Positions 53,949 through 64,000 of a stretch of 64,000 nt of DNA are shown here, piece after piece. The DNA is taken from assembly GCA_026214975.1 (NCBI GenBank), contig CM047815.1, positions 64,673,852 through 64,737,851 of the forward strand, in the 5' to 3' direction. The DNA is from Gentiana macrophylla (taxonomy: Eukaryota > Streptophyta > Magnoliopsida > Gentianales > Gentianaceae). Positions within the stretch are counted from its first letter, which is position 1. The number at the start of each line of letters is the position of its first letter. The translations under genes were made by a program, and so were the position numbers. The notes beneath the pieces were generated by a model, which did not search any database, had not been told where the DNA came from, and saw only the letters and a list, made by a program, of their open reading frames with translations.

Positions 53949-56225
53949 CGGTGAAGTGCCCTTGTTCGGATCCAACTGATCGGCCCACATCGGGAGTTGA
54001 CCTACCTCGGTATTCTTGAGATATGATCGTATGAGATCTCACGAATATTTTGTTGTGACTTGACTAAAGTTTTGCGGTGATTGGCCCACGTCAGGACCGT
54101 CTAATTTTAGTAACAAGGTGTTGGCTATCACATAGTGATGTGAAGCGTGAAAGAGTTGACTAGTCAACCACCAAGAGTCACATAGATATGTGATTGGTAA
54201 AGTGTTACCTACTTGTCGAATATCTCGGTTGATCGGCCTACGTCAAGAATCGGGATAACTAGATGAGATCTTGGTCACTAAAGAATTTTGAAAAATTCTT
54301 GAAAGCCAATTGAGAGTAGTTGACTAGTGAGAGCAAAATCATAAACCAAAAGACCATTTTTGATTTTGCATTTATAAACAACAACACCCTTTTATCTTTA
54401 TTTTTATGTTGTAGTTTTAGCAAGCTTTCATTTATGTTTTAATCCTCGATTGATAAAACCAAATTATGATTGTTACATTTTGAGAAACGTTCTCAAGTAT
54501 GGTTAAGTAATTTTAATCCTCTTAAAATAAGCAATGACACGAGCAACTTCGTTGTAGTAGTTAAAGACAATGAGACTACATATTTGATGCTGTGCTCTAA
54601 GACTTTACTTATTAATCAAAACGGAAACTCATGATATGATTACATCACTTGAAATGAGTTTCAACGAATTAATCATAAATTGGATACGACGATATCCAAC
54701 GGGTCATTCTATCATACGATGACAGTTAATTCAAACATTAGATGTATTGAATGTGAATAACCACAACGAATTTTGGAAAATGTTGTTTTCAAAATTGTAA
54801 GATTTAAGTATCGACTTAATTCTTTATCATTGGTTCAAGGTTAATTAAATAGTTTATGTTTTGAAAATAATTCAAAAGGTTAATAAACCATTTAACAAAC
54901 TTTGGATTTTCTTTATGAAAGAAAAATTAAGGACACAATTCTTGTGATTTTTCTTAAGTCTTATGAAGATGAAACTAAGAAAAATTTACAAGTGCTTAAG
55001 GGATTAAAAGGAAAGTTAGGGAATTTGCTTAATAGAGAGCTTATCGAAGTCTCAATTCTAAGTAAGTAAGTTGAGATAAATCTATCTAAGCTCAAGTCGA
55101 ACCTCAGATATATGATATCTTACGAGTATGACTCCGTCAGAAAGATTAAATATGGAATAGATTAAAAGATATGGAAAGTGAAGCAAATGTTGCAACATTC
55201 CCTTTATGATATCCTGAATCTGGTAAAACTGATAAAGGAACTATATAAATGTTATCATGTTCCGGTTCTTATGAATAACAAATTTTTTAGTTAACTGTTA
55301 GGATTTAATGGATAAATTCAATTGTAAGGAATAAAAACGTTATTCCGATAAAGTTGAACAGTTATCAAATCTAACATACTGGATTACTGTCACTATATAG
55401 ATGATATAAGGTGATGAAATCTCAATCAAATATTTATATGGCTGTTATCTTTAATATTTTGTGATTGTTATAGACATAGTCTCTCTGGAAGAGAAACGTG
55501 TAATCAAATGTCATTCTGATTATGTCTGAACCATGTGATTATGAATCATATGAATACGTATCTTATCCAAAGATGACTAAAAATCCCTTTTTATGAAAAT
55601 GGTAGTAAACTCTGGAAAATTGCCTTAAGCCTGAACATACTGATGTTTGTTGGCCTATGACAATTAATGCCACAAGTGATATTATTATTATTTATTACTC
55701 TCTATGACTAATTTTAGAAATAGTCAAGCGTACTCAGTGAAGTACGAAATTCGGAAAGTATGAAAAGTTTAAACTAGTACGAATATGAGATTGATAAATA
55801 ACTTAGGAATTAATCTTCAATTGGATTGAAGAAATTAATGCCTGAAGGGTGTTTCAGAAGCTGTCTGAAAAGGGAATTAGATTCTCCCCTGAAGGATACC
55901 ATTTTGTGACATGAAATAAGATTGTGTTTCTAAAATGCAAATAGCACTTTATACGATAAAGATGCGTCGTAAGCCATACGAAGTATCCCTTACATGTTTT
56001 GGGATAGTGCCCTCATTCGAGACATATACTTAACCAAGTTCCAAAAATAAGGATGAATAAGTTCCATATCAGATATGGAAGGCGGTAACCACGAATCCAT
56101 CTTAACCGATGATCTAGGGTTGTCGTGATTCTAGCAAGCAAGCAGTGTCTGAAAGGCTTGGAGCCTAGTACGATATATGCAACTTTGTGGGAGCCTAGTA
56201 CGACATATGCAACTTTGTTTTCTTA
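53949..56225 (+). mobile_element. Right copia copy, leader to integrase tail, decayed
   Basis: Continues the leader from 39573. It mirrors 2570-4800 of the left copy, including the three GGCCCACGTC motifs and the integrase-tail region at 56140-56218. No long frame. A direct duplication of about 29 bp (GGAGCCTAGTACGATATATG and on) occurs at 56159-56217. Similarity to the left copy ends there. Confidence 0.6.
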
Positions 56226-56430
56226 TTGTTCATTGTTGGTCAATGACCACCCTTATGTTTCTTCTTAATTAGGTTAGAATCGTTTATACTTATAGTTGCA
56301 TTGTCTCTGTGGGATCGACCTTGACTCGCATTTACTATACTACGATGTACCTAGTATTCTTTCTAGTAATATCGATGATAGTGACTTACACGCGATCACA
56401 TCATCATCTTAACAATAAAATGAATGGGAT
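56226..56430 (+). mobile_element. Short Athila-type LTR-end fragment
   Basis: GTCTCTGTGGGATCGACC followed by TTACTATACTACG resembles the module near the end of the 17007-27598 LTRs (on minus, GTCTCTGTGGGATCGACC, then CTATACTAC). Boundaries cannot be fixed. It lies between two decayed copia pieces of opposite orientation. Confidence 0.35.
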
Positions 56431-57232
56431 ACTGCCACAACTTGTTCCCAAGAATTTGACTGAATCAAATTCTAAGAATATAGTCCACTTTTCTAATTCA
56501 GAGAATCTTTGGCTCGTCAATTTTTGACTTTAGATAACACACCAATGTTGTTCCCAACTGTTGCAGTGTTACCTTGCATTAACACTAACGTTTACTACTT
56601 TACCAATATTGATTCTCCATTCTACAAAAGACTCATCAATATTCTGGTCAAGCCCACACATTTCAAACATGTGGCTTTTAATGACCTTGGAGTTTGCGTT
56701 AATCCACCAGTGGATTTAAGCATCTGTCATTGGCTTTAAGCTAAGACCCTTCCGTTTCGAATGAATTCAAGCTCATTTGTTCGGCAAGAAAGTTTCAAAG
56801 CATCACCTCTTGTAATCATCCTACTTTCCATGGAGTTAAGCAAGGCTAAATGGTGAGAGAGTTCCGGGCATCACCCCTATTGAACTATCTGCTTCTCAGG
56901 GAATTATCCCTAGACCACTTGGCTTTGCCTAGAAAGATAAACTTTCTCATTCATTCGACTATTTTCCTTTTAGATCCATTTACTCCCACTGGGCTTGAGA
57001 CACTCAGGCGGTTCTACAAGAGTGTGAACAGACATGTAGTACCAAAACTCCATTTTCAGGATTTATGGATTTAAATCAACCTCTTTTATCAGAATCCTAT
57101 TCAGTCCTTGCAAAATACCATATGTTATCAATTACCCCCCAGTAGACTGTTAAGTCTGCATAATCACAGCGGGTCAAAGGTTAAACCACACTCCCACTGC
57201 ATTATGGTGGATTGTTATTCTGATATAGTATA
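56431..57232 (-). pseudogene. Decayed copia RT, minus strand
   Basis: At about 56930-57010 the minus strand reads SGSKWI-stop-KENSRMNEKVYL, which matches the G-C-KW-x-FK-x-K start of copia RT. The frames at 56509-56739 and 56850-57074 on plus are shadows. It is interrupted by the plus-strand copia at 57238 and resumes at 62148. Confidence 0.45.
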
Positions 57233-57237
57233 GTAGT

Positions 57238-57523
57238 TGTAGGAAATATTAATCTTATCTATGTCACTTATGTAAAATGACATATTAATTGTATTATATA
57301 AACAATTAATATGTCATAAACAATTAATGTCATAAAGTAACCCTACTTTGTCCTATTATGTAATAGCCGACTCTAGAAATTAATACTAGCCGACTCTAGT
57401 AACTTTTACTTTACTAGCTAGGACCTTCCCATACTTGCTTGTATCTATTTATACCCATTCTTTAAACATGAATAAACAAGTTAAAGTTTACTCAAGTATT
57501 ATTACTTTCTCAAACTCTCTTCA
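57238..57523 (+). repeat. 5' LTR, 286 bp
   Basis: TGTAGGAAATATT ... CTCTCTTCA. The five differences from the 3' LTR are all substitutions. Confidence 0.92.
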
Positions 57524-57535
57524 TGGTATCAGAGC
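57524..57535 (+). promoter_or_regulatory. Primer-binding site, initiator-Met type
   Basis: TGGTATCAGAGC, exact copia consensus, directly after the LTR. Confidence 0.92.
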
Positions 57536-57580
57536 CATAATCGTCCTTAATCCGCTGCAAAATCTCTTATCTTTTCAAGA

Positions 57581-58290
57581 ATGTCTTCTTTATCCGAAAC
57601 TTCTTCACCCTCAGTAGAGTCCCAGCAGCCTCAGCAGACTGGGGTCACTGAAAACTCGTCATTTACGAATCATAGACTTGGTGGCAACAACTACATACTA
57701 TGGTCAAGGTCTATGAAGATGTATATCTCTGGCCAGAGCAAGATGGGATACCTATCTGGCTCCAAACCCCCCCTCGCCGGCCCGACCCCAAGTTTGAAGC
57801 ATAGGACAGAAAATAACCAAGTCATGACCATCCTCACGAGGTCAATGACAAAAGAGATCAATGAGAACTTCATGATGTATGATACTGCAAAAGAAATCTG
57901 GGACAATGCTAGAGACCTTTACTAAAAAAAGGACAATACATCTGAGGTCTATGATCTTGAAGCTCAAATCCAAAATTGCAGGCAAGGAGATCTGTCTGTA
58001 ACTCTGTACTTCAACCAACTATCTAAGGCATGGCAACACCTAGATATGTTGGAAATTCACCCATGGAAGGATGTAGAGGATGCTGCCTTATACAAAAATA
58101 TCATTGAGAAGAAGAGGGTATTCAAGTTCCTTACAGGACTAAACTCATCCCTTGATGATGTTAGAGGTAGAGTTCTTGCTACTAAACCTCTCCCCATCCT
58201 CAAATCTATGTTTGCTGAAGTCAAACATGAGGAAAGAAGGAGGAAAGTAATGCTGCAAAGCAACCCTGCTGATCACCCTACTGATAGCTC
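57581..58290 (+). pseudogene. Copia gag with in-frame stop
   Basis: Starts MSSLSETSSPSVESQQ. The gag core LGGNNYILWSRSMKMYISG is followed by TKEINENFMMYDTAKEIWDN. A TAA at 57923-57925 (before an A-run) interrupts it. The same frame then continues with YFNQLSKAWQHLDM, FLTGLNSSLDDVRGRVLATK and VKHEERRRKVM, to a frameshift near 58290 before the zinc knuckle. Confidence 0.85.
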
Positions 58291-58293
58291 ACA

Positions 58294-59481
58294 ATGTTGG
58301 TGGTCGGAAAGCTCTTTGAGGTTCTTGAGACTTACAGGAAACCTACCGAGAAGACAGGAAAGTTGTTCTGTGACCACTGCAAACGCACAAATCACACCAA
58401 GGACACTTGCTGGAAACTACATGGTAAGCCTAATTCCTTTAAACCCTCCGAACCAACCAGGGAGAGTCAGGGCAGTCATGTGAGTGAAGAAGGGAACAAA
58501 GATACCATGTTGGATGCTCAGTTTGCTGCCTTCAAAGCCTTCATTGCTCAACAAAAGGAAGGTAGTTCTATCACTGACATAGCTACTCATGCTAAAACAG
58601 GTATATTCCACTCACCTCTCAGTAATGATACTTGGATTGTTGATTCTGGGGCTTCATCCATTATGACTGGTAAAAAGAGTCTCATATCTCAGTTTAGGCC
58701 CTGTCATCAAACCCACAATATTAGGATTGATGATGGATCTATTTCATGTGCACAAGGTTTTGGAAATGTTAAACTTACTGATAAGATATACCTTCAGGAT
58801 GTCCTATTTGTTCCAAAATTAGACTGTAACCTTATATCTGTCAGTAGACTCACTAAAGACCTAAATTGGACGGTCTTGTTTAATGACAATCAGTGTATTT
58901 TCCAGGATCTTTCTTCACATGAAGTGATTGGGAGAGCTAAAGCCTGCTTAGGACTGTTTATGGTCAACCTTGCTGAAGACAGAAGATTGAGGACTGAAAC
59001 TGCCTCAGCAGCCTGCAGCCAAACCTTAGACAATATCATGTTATGGCATTATAGACTAGGTCATCCAAGTTTTGGTTATTTAAAGTCTTTATTTCCTGAA
59101 TTGTTTAAAGGATGTAACCTCAGTAACCTTCAATGTGATATTTGTCAGTTTGCTAAACTTACTAAGCCTGTGTATACCAAATCACCTTACTTACCCTCCA
59201 CACCTTTCACTCTGATTCATAGTTATGTATGGGGTCCCTCAAGAGTTAAAAGTATAATAGGAAAGAGGTGGTTTGTCACCTTCATAGATGACCACACCAG
59301 GATCACATGGCTGTTTTTGATGAAAGATAAATCTGAAGTTGGAACCATCTTCCAAGAGTTCTATAACATGGTATCCACTCAATTTGACACTAAGATTAAA
59401 ATCTTAAAAACATATAATGCCCTGGAATACTATGAGTCCAACCTCAGCACCTTCCTGAATGATAATTGTTCACACCAGTAG
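58294..59481 (+). pseudogene. Copia zinc knuckle, protease and integrase start
   Basis: A 395-residue frame. C26-x2-C29-x4-H34-x4-C39 is an intact gag zinc knuckle. WIVDSGASSIMTG (D117) is the protease active site. LWHYRLGHPSFGYL with CDICQFAKLTK is the integrase zinc finger. In the core the first catalytic position reads HSYVWGPS and the second KTYNALEY, where copia has HSDVWGP and RSDNGTEY. Both aspartates are tyrosines, so integrase is inactive. The frame ends at 59481 by frameshift. Confidence 0.88.
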
Positions 59482-59989
59482 CTGTGTAGAGACTCCTCAG
59501 CAAAATGGGGTTGCGGAGAGGAAGAACATGCACTTACTGGAGATGGCTAGATCAGTCATGTTCACCACACATGTGCTTAAATATATGTGGGGTGAAGCTA
59601 TATTAACTGCCACATACATGATCAACAGATTACCCAGCAGAGTGTTAGGATTCAAGACTCCCATTCAAACCCTGCTAACAACTCATCCCTGTCCTCATCT
59701 CATTGCTGACTTGCCTCCAAAGATCTTTGGATGTACTGTGTTTGTCTATATTCATGCCCAACACAAAAGTAAACTTGATCCCAAAGCTCATAAGTGCATC
59801 TTCCTAGGCTATGCCAAAGATAGAAAGGGTTACAAGTGTTATTCTCCCACTGACAAAAGATTTTACAATTTTATGGATGTAAAATTCTTTGAAAAAACCC
59901 CATACTGCAGCAAACCTACTGAGACAGTCACAGATGGCAACCTTATTGAAATTGAGCTCACTCCAATCCCTCAACCAACTCCTCAGTAG
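59459..59989 (+). pseudogene. Copia integrase C-terminal part
   Basis: ETPQQNGVAERKNMHLLEMA holds the third catalytic residue (E of AERK). MWGEAILTATYMINRLPSR, FGCTVFVYIHAQHKSKLDPK and CIFLGYAKDRKGYKCYSP complete the conserved post-core region. It overlaps the end of the preceding frame by 23 bases in another phase. Stop at 59987. Confidence 0.85.
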
Positions 59990-60184
59990 ACTCCTGATAC
60001 TCATCAGCCTACCGCACCTCAATAGATTCATGAGCCCCAAAGATCTCATCAACCTCAAAGAGCCTCATCGAGCCTCTTCAACCACAAAGAGCTCATCGAG
60101 CCTCATCGAACCTCAAAGCACTGAGCCTCTCTTGAACCTCTGCAGCCTCTCGAGCCCTCATCGACCACGCTCATTCCATCGATA
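59990..60184 (+). pseudogene. Copia integrase-RT linker
   Basis: Low-complexity sequence with repeated CCTCA(T/A)(A/C)GAG units (for example GAGCCTCATCGAGCC), stops and shifts. Repeat slippage likely destroyed the frame here. Confidence 0.55.
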
Positions 60185-61099
60185 TTGATGATGCACCCAT
60201 TGTTTGTCCGAAAGGGAAAGAGATCATGCACTAATCACTCTATTCATACTTATGTGTCTTATGATCACTTGTCACCTTCTTTTGTTATGTTTACACAGGA
60301 CTTGGATTCTCACTCCATTCCTAAGAATATACAGGAAGCTCTTCAACATGATAAGTGGAAGGCAGCTGTCAAAACTGAAATGACTGCTATTCTTGACAAC
60401 CATACTCGGGACCTCACCACACTCCCACATGGAAATAAGACAGTTAGCTGTAAATGGCTGTTCACTATCAAGTACAATTCTGATGGTACTATTGACAAAT
60501 ACAAAGCTAGACTGGTTGCAAGGGGATTCACTCAAACATATGGACTTGACTACAAAGAGACCTTTGCACCTGTGGCAAAGCTAAACACTTTCAGGGTACT
60601 GATCTCACTTGCTGTCCAACTTGACTGGCCTCTCCACCAATTGGATATCAAGAATGCTTTCCTAAATGGTGACCTTACTGAGGAAGTCTATATGAATGTA
60701 CCTCCTGGTTTTGCCAACACTCACACTCAAGGGAAAGTTTGCAAACTGAGGAAATCTCTATATGTCCTGAAGCAGTCCCCTCGAGCCTGGTTTGGCAAAC
60801 TTACTACCGTGGTTAAAGCTGCTGGATATCATCAATGCAACTCATATCACACCATGTTTATTAAAACAACCAACCAGAAGAGATCCATTCTTATTGTCTA
60901 TGTGGATGATATCATCCTTACTGGTGATGACCCTGCTGAGATCCAACAATTAAAGACCCTGCTGGCCAAAGTATTTCAAGTTAAAGATTTGGGCTACCTC
61001 AATTACTTTCTTGGTATGGAAATAGCAAGACACAGCCAAGGTATATCTGTCTCACAGAGGAAGTATGTGCTAGACCTGCTGAAGGAAACTGCATGCTAG
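60185..61099 (+). pseudogene. Copia reverse transcriptase, catalytic motifs intact
   Basis: A 304-residue frame. CKWLFTIKYNSDGTIDKYKA begins the RT. GLDYKETFAPVAKLNTFRVL follows, then HQLDIKNAFLNGDLTEEVYM with D154, PPGF and YVDDIILTG (Y239-D242). GYLNYFLGMEI and SQRKYVLDLL are in the thumb. Both catalytic aspartate motifs are kept. The frame stops at 61097 after KETAC and pol resumes in another phase. Confidence 0.9.
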
Positions 61100-61515
61100 A
61101 CTGTAAACCAGCTATCTCCCCTATAGACCCCAGTAATCCACTAGTACATGGTAATGTTGCTGTAAGAAAGGAACAATATCAGAGACTTGTAGGGAAACTC
61201 ATCTATCTCTCTCATACAAGACCTGATATTGCATATGGAGTTAGCCTTGTCAGTCAGTTCATGCATTGCCCTACTGTGCACCATTGGGATGCTGTTTACA
61301 GAATACTCAGATACTTGAAATCCACTCCTGGTCAGGGCTTACACTTCACTAAGTCTACTGACAGATCAGTGAAGGTCTATATTGATGCTGACTGGGCTGG
61401 TTGCCACATAGACAGACGATCTACCACAGGTTATTGCTCATATGTATGGGGTAATCTTGTCATATGGAGAAGCAAGAAACAACATCTCGTCTCTAGAAGC
61501 GATCTTGGAAGCTGA
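61093..61515 (+). pseudogene. Copia RT end and RNase H start
   Basis: Overlaps the RT frame by 7 bases. LVGKLIYLSHTRPDIAYGVS is the RT/RNase H junction. VYIDADWAGCHIDRRSTTGY has the first catalytic aspartates of copia RNase H, and VIWRSKKQHLVSRS follows. A frameshift near 61490-61500 ends it. Confidence 0.88.
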
Positions 61516-61849
61516 ACTCAGGGCACTGGTTTTGGGCATTTGTGAAGCATTATGGCTGAAAAGAGTCCTTACTGACCTTCAGCAGACCCTTCAACAACCT
61601 ATCATACTCTGCTGTGACAATAATTCAGCATTATGCATGGCAAAGGATCCAGTCCATCATGATAAAACAAAACATGTGGACACTGACAGACATTTCCTTA
61701 AAGAGCAGATTGATGCCAAGATCATTCAACTTCAGTATGTTCCCTCAGCAGACCAAAATGCTGATATTCTCACCAAGGCAATACCACCACTTATGCTCAG
61801 CAGACTGAGTAGCAAACTTGTCTGTATTGACATATACAACCCTATTTGA
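61490..61849 (+). pseudogene. Copia RNase H C-terminal part
   Basis: LEAILEAELRALVLGICEALWL contains the catalytic glutamate (AELRAL). CCDNNSALCMAKDPVHHDKT has the CDN aspartate, and KHVDTDRHFLKEQI the final motif. The TGA stop at 61847-61849 overlaps the polypurine tract. Confidence 0.88.
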
Positions 61850-61856
61850 GGGAGGG
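61848..61856 (+). promoter_or_regulatory. Polypurine tract
   Basis: GAGGGAGGG directly before the 3' LTR. Confidence 0.85.
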
Positions 61857-62142
61857 TGTAGGAAATATTAATCTTATCTATGTCACTTATGTAAAATGAC
61901 ATATTAATTGTATTATATAAACAATTAATATGTCATAAACAATTAATGTCATAAAGTAACCCTACTTTGTCATATTATGTAATAGCCGACTCTAGCAATT
62001 AATACTAGCCGGCTCTAGTAACTTTTACTTTACTAGCTAGGACCTTCCCATACTTGCTTGTATCTATTTATACCTATTCTTTAAACATGAATAAACAAGT
62101 TGAAGTTTACTCAAGTATTATTACTTTCTCAAACTCTCTTCA
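61857..62142 (+). repeat. 3' LTR, 286 bp
   Basis: Same ends as the 5' LTR; followed by the target duplication GTAGT at 62143-62147. Confidence 0.92.
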
Positions 62143-62147
62143 GTAGT

Positions 62148-64000
62148 ATTAATCAGTGTTACCCCAACAACCAATGTTAGATGAGGTCTGATTAAATAAG
62201 ACAGTAACTCTTTGAGTATATTTACTTCAAGGTCCAAGGTTCTTATTTACAAATTCTTTCAGAAGGTGTGTGACAGATCAACCATCAATATCTGATCTTA
62301 AGAATCTTATAACCAACCTTCACTCATTGTATTAAGATGTTTCACGAACAGTCACCATCTGAACGTGTATGCAAAATCTCCAGTCCTACCTTCAAGCATA
62401 AATGCTAAATGCCTCTATATGCGGAAGTGGAGTAAATTTACTTCACCTCTTATCCACAAATTCATAAGCATCTTCTAGGTAGGCTTCTCGTTATTACATA
62501 ATAATGTATACCGTTATTTTGCAACCAATATCTTAATCTAGTTAAGCAGTGTATTGCAGCATGTCATAAGCTATATAAGGCAATCCATGGTTTATCCTTT
62601 CAGTGAAATCGTTTCACTCAGAGGTAGGCCGAGCATAAGCTCCAAAATCTATGCTATAGACTATATCTGAGAATGGAATACTCTCTTCTCTGGTAATATC
62701 AGAGTTTCCTCCCAATATTCAGATAAGCTAATCGGCGTTTCGAGTATTCGTCAGACAAAAATGTCTACCACTCAAAAGCTCCCACTAGCTTGTGTCCTTC
62801 ATAAGACCCCGAAGGTCAATATGAACAAGCTGTGATACTTCTTCAGCTCTATTGCCCTTTCCTAATTGAAAGGTTACTTAGTCATTCTTCCTTTGAGATA
62901 GCGTTCTTAGACTGGGAGATAGGAATCACCCTTAGCCAGTCTTCAGATCTTATCTTTAGAATATATACACTAATTAATAGATGTTGAAGAATCGTTTATC
63001 TCAATATGGAAACCATTTGCCTTAATAGTTATTATGTGTTACATATACATTTTCAGTATTATTTAGTGATTCTGACTTTATCAAACAAAAGTCCAAGTCT
63101 CAGAATCGTATACAAATGTCATATTCACTTTCTTTGAGGCAATTATATTATCGATTTGAAAGTGAATCCATTCATCCAACGAATATGAAAATAGAAATTA
63201 AATTTCTGAGATATTCAAGGTTTAAAATCCAAAATTTGTTTCCTTATATCACTCCCACTATCTCAGCTGAAATAACTGTCCGTTGTCTACTCTTTAATCA
63301 TGATGCCTAGCTACCGCGTCCTTTACAAGAGAACTTAGCTTCCGGGCCATAATCCCGGTTAAGAAAGTCTCTAATGATTCATAGGTTAGTGATCCGAAAT
63401 CGCTTTCCTTGTCCTTTATTTTCTTTTATTAACATTTCAGTTTAGCCTTTAACTTATTTAGTTTAGATGACTTACCCTAGTAGACATTTACCTTCTCATT
63501 CTCGGCTTTATTAAAGGAAATGGCCATGAACTAGCAGTTCATTTGAGTAGTCATTACTCGTGAACTGTGAGATGTCTAAGTGAGATTGATACCGAATCAT
63601 TCTCGTCATCTTTGAACTAATTTTGTTTTGTCTCTCGCTTATCACGAGTGACAACAGTGACATACTTATCAATGTCACTTAAGTTTGTAGACTCAAGAGG
63701 AACATCCTCTTCCAAAAAATTAATTTTCTTTCTCGATTATTGAATTCAACGTTCTTGTTACTTTTCCACTTTTACTAAGTCATCATTAGTCAATTTATCA
63801 TGTTTAGCAATTTAGATACCTTGAGATGATATGTAGTTGCAAAAATAAATTATGACAGAAATATAAAATCATACACCACAACTAATTATGATTTTATGAA
63901 TAATAAACGTGATGTCATGCATGCAGTTTATCCTACCATTCCAAGGATTTAATCTCACTCCTACAGTGCCGCCGTAAGGTAGGTCAAAGAGGTGACGATT
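62148..64000 (-). mobile_element. Decayed copia, integrase to gag, minus strand
   Basis: Continues the minus-strand copia of 56431-57232. At about 62770-62900 it reads RMTK-stop-PF and then, one frame over, GKGNRAEEVSQLVHIDLRGL. This is the copia integrase zinc-finger end and core start with its first catalytic aspartate (VHID). Upstream (62900-64000) should hold protease and gag, but I can read nothing reliable there. The element runs off the right edge. Confidence 0.55.

Larger units (their letters stand above)
57238..62142 (+). mobile_element. Full-length but broken Ty1/copia element
   Basis: 4905 bp with two 286-bp LTRs differing at five positions by direct comparison, TSD GTAGT (57233-57237 and 62143-62147), Met-type primer site and polypurine tract. 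Gag, protease, integrase, RT and RNase H are present in copia order but split by at least one stop and several frameshifts. Size and short LTRs suit the Ale/Ivana range of plant copia; lineage not proven. Few LTR differences imply a fairly recent insertion, yet the coding region is already dead, so it may have been moved by a helper. Confidence 0.92.

Overview
The window is a plant nuclear sequence, almost certainly from a flowering plant and probably a eudicot. It is AT-rich, gene-poor and built mainly of nested LTR retrotransposons. Many elements can be delimited to the base by TG...CA ends, primer-binding sites, polypurine tracts and target-site duplications (TSDs). I recognise one convincing host gene: a small intron-less bZIP transcription factor on the minus strand (32349-32846), with a TATA box and a fold-back MITE upstream.

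Left block (1-9996). A Sirevirus-like LTR runs off the left window edge (1-1774). It lies in a heavily decayed Ty1/copia element read on the minus strand (1775-6445; RT and integrase-tail remnants, structured leader, shrunken LTR). Next come a TRIM-type solo LTR, a tRNA-derived SINE, a minisatellite, a small hypothetical ORF inside a possible inverted-repeat element, a CACTA-like end and a Stowaway-like half MITE.

Central nest (9997-31710). The oldest layer is a minus-strand Ty3/gypsy chromovirus of Tekay/Del type: LTR with an hAT MITE at 9997-12355, pol pieces at 12356-12712, 27610-29874 and 31499-31710. Its integrase is split by a Ty1/copia element (12713-17006, with a 6-bp relic on the far side). 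That copia is split by an almost complete Athila-type element (17007-27598, TSD AACAC). The protease of the chromovirus is split by a TRIM LTR (29875-31498), itself split by a Sirevirus-like solo LTR (30025-31465, TSD TATTC).

Right block (35715-64000). A second copy of the left copia family, in inverted orientation, begins with a 2.5-kb LTR (35715-38215). It is interrupted by a non-autonomous Athila-like element that has gag-protease but no RT or integrase (39574-53943, TSD AATGA). That one is interrupted by a very young non-coding LTR element (45782-52036, TSD CCTTA) carrying repeated stem-loops. From about 56430 to the right edge lies another decayed copia on the minus strand, interrupted by a nearly complete but frame-broken plus-strand copia with 286-bp LTRs (57238-62142, TSD GTAGT).

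Functionally, no retroelement here looks autonomous: each coding frame I followed has stops, frameshifts or lost catalytic residues. The two gene-poor elements share their tRNA-Asp primer site and 3' motif with the Athila-type element, so they were probably mobilised in trans by that lineage. The most novel-looking signal is the set of five short hairpins with a conserved loop and covarying stems in the youngest element. I found no cellular pathway, gene cluster or CRISPR-like array.
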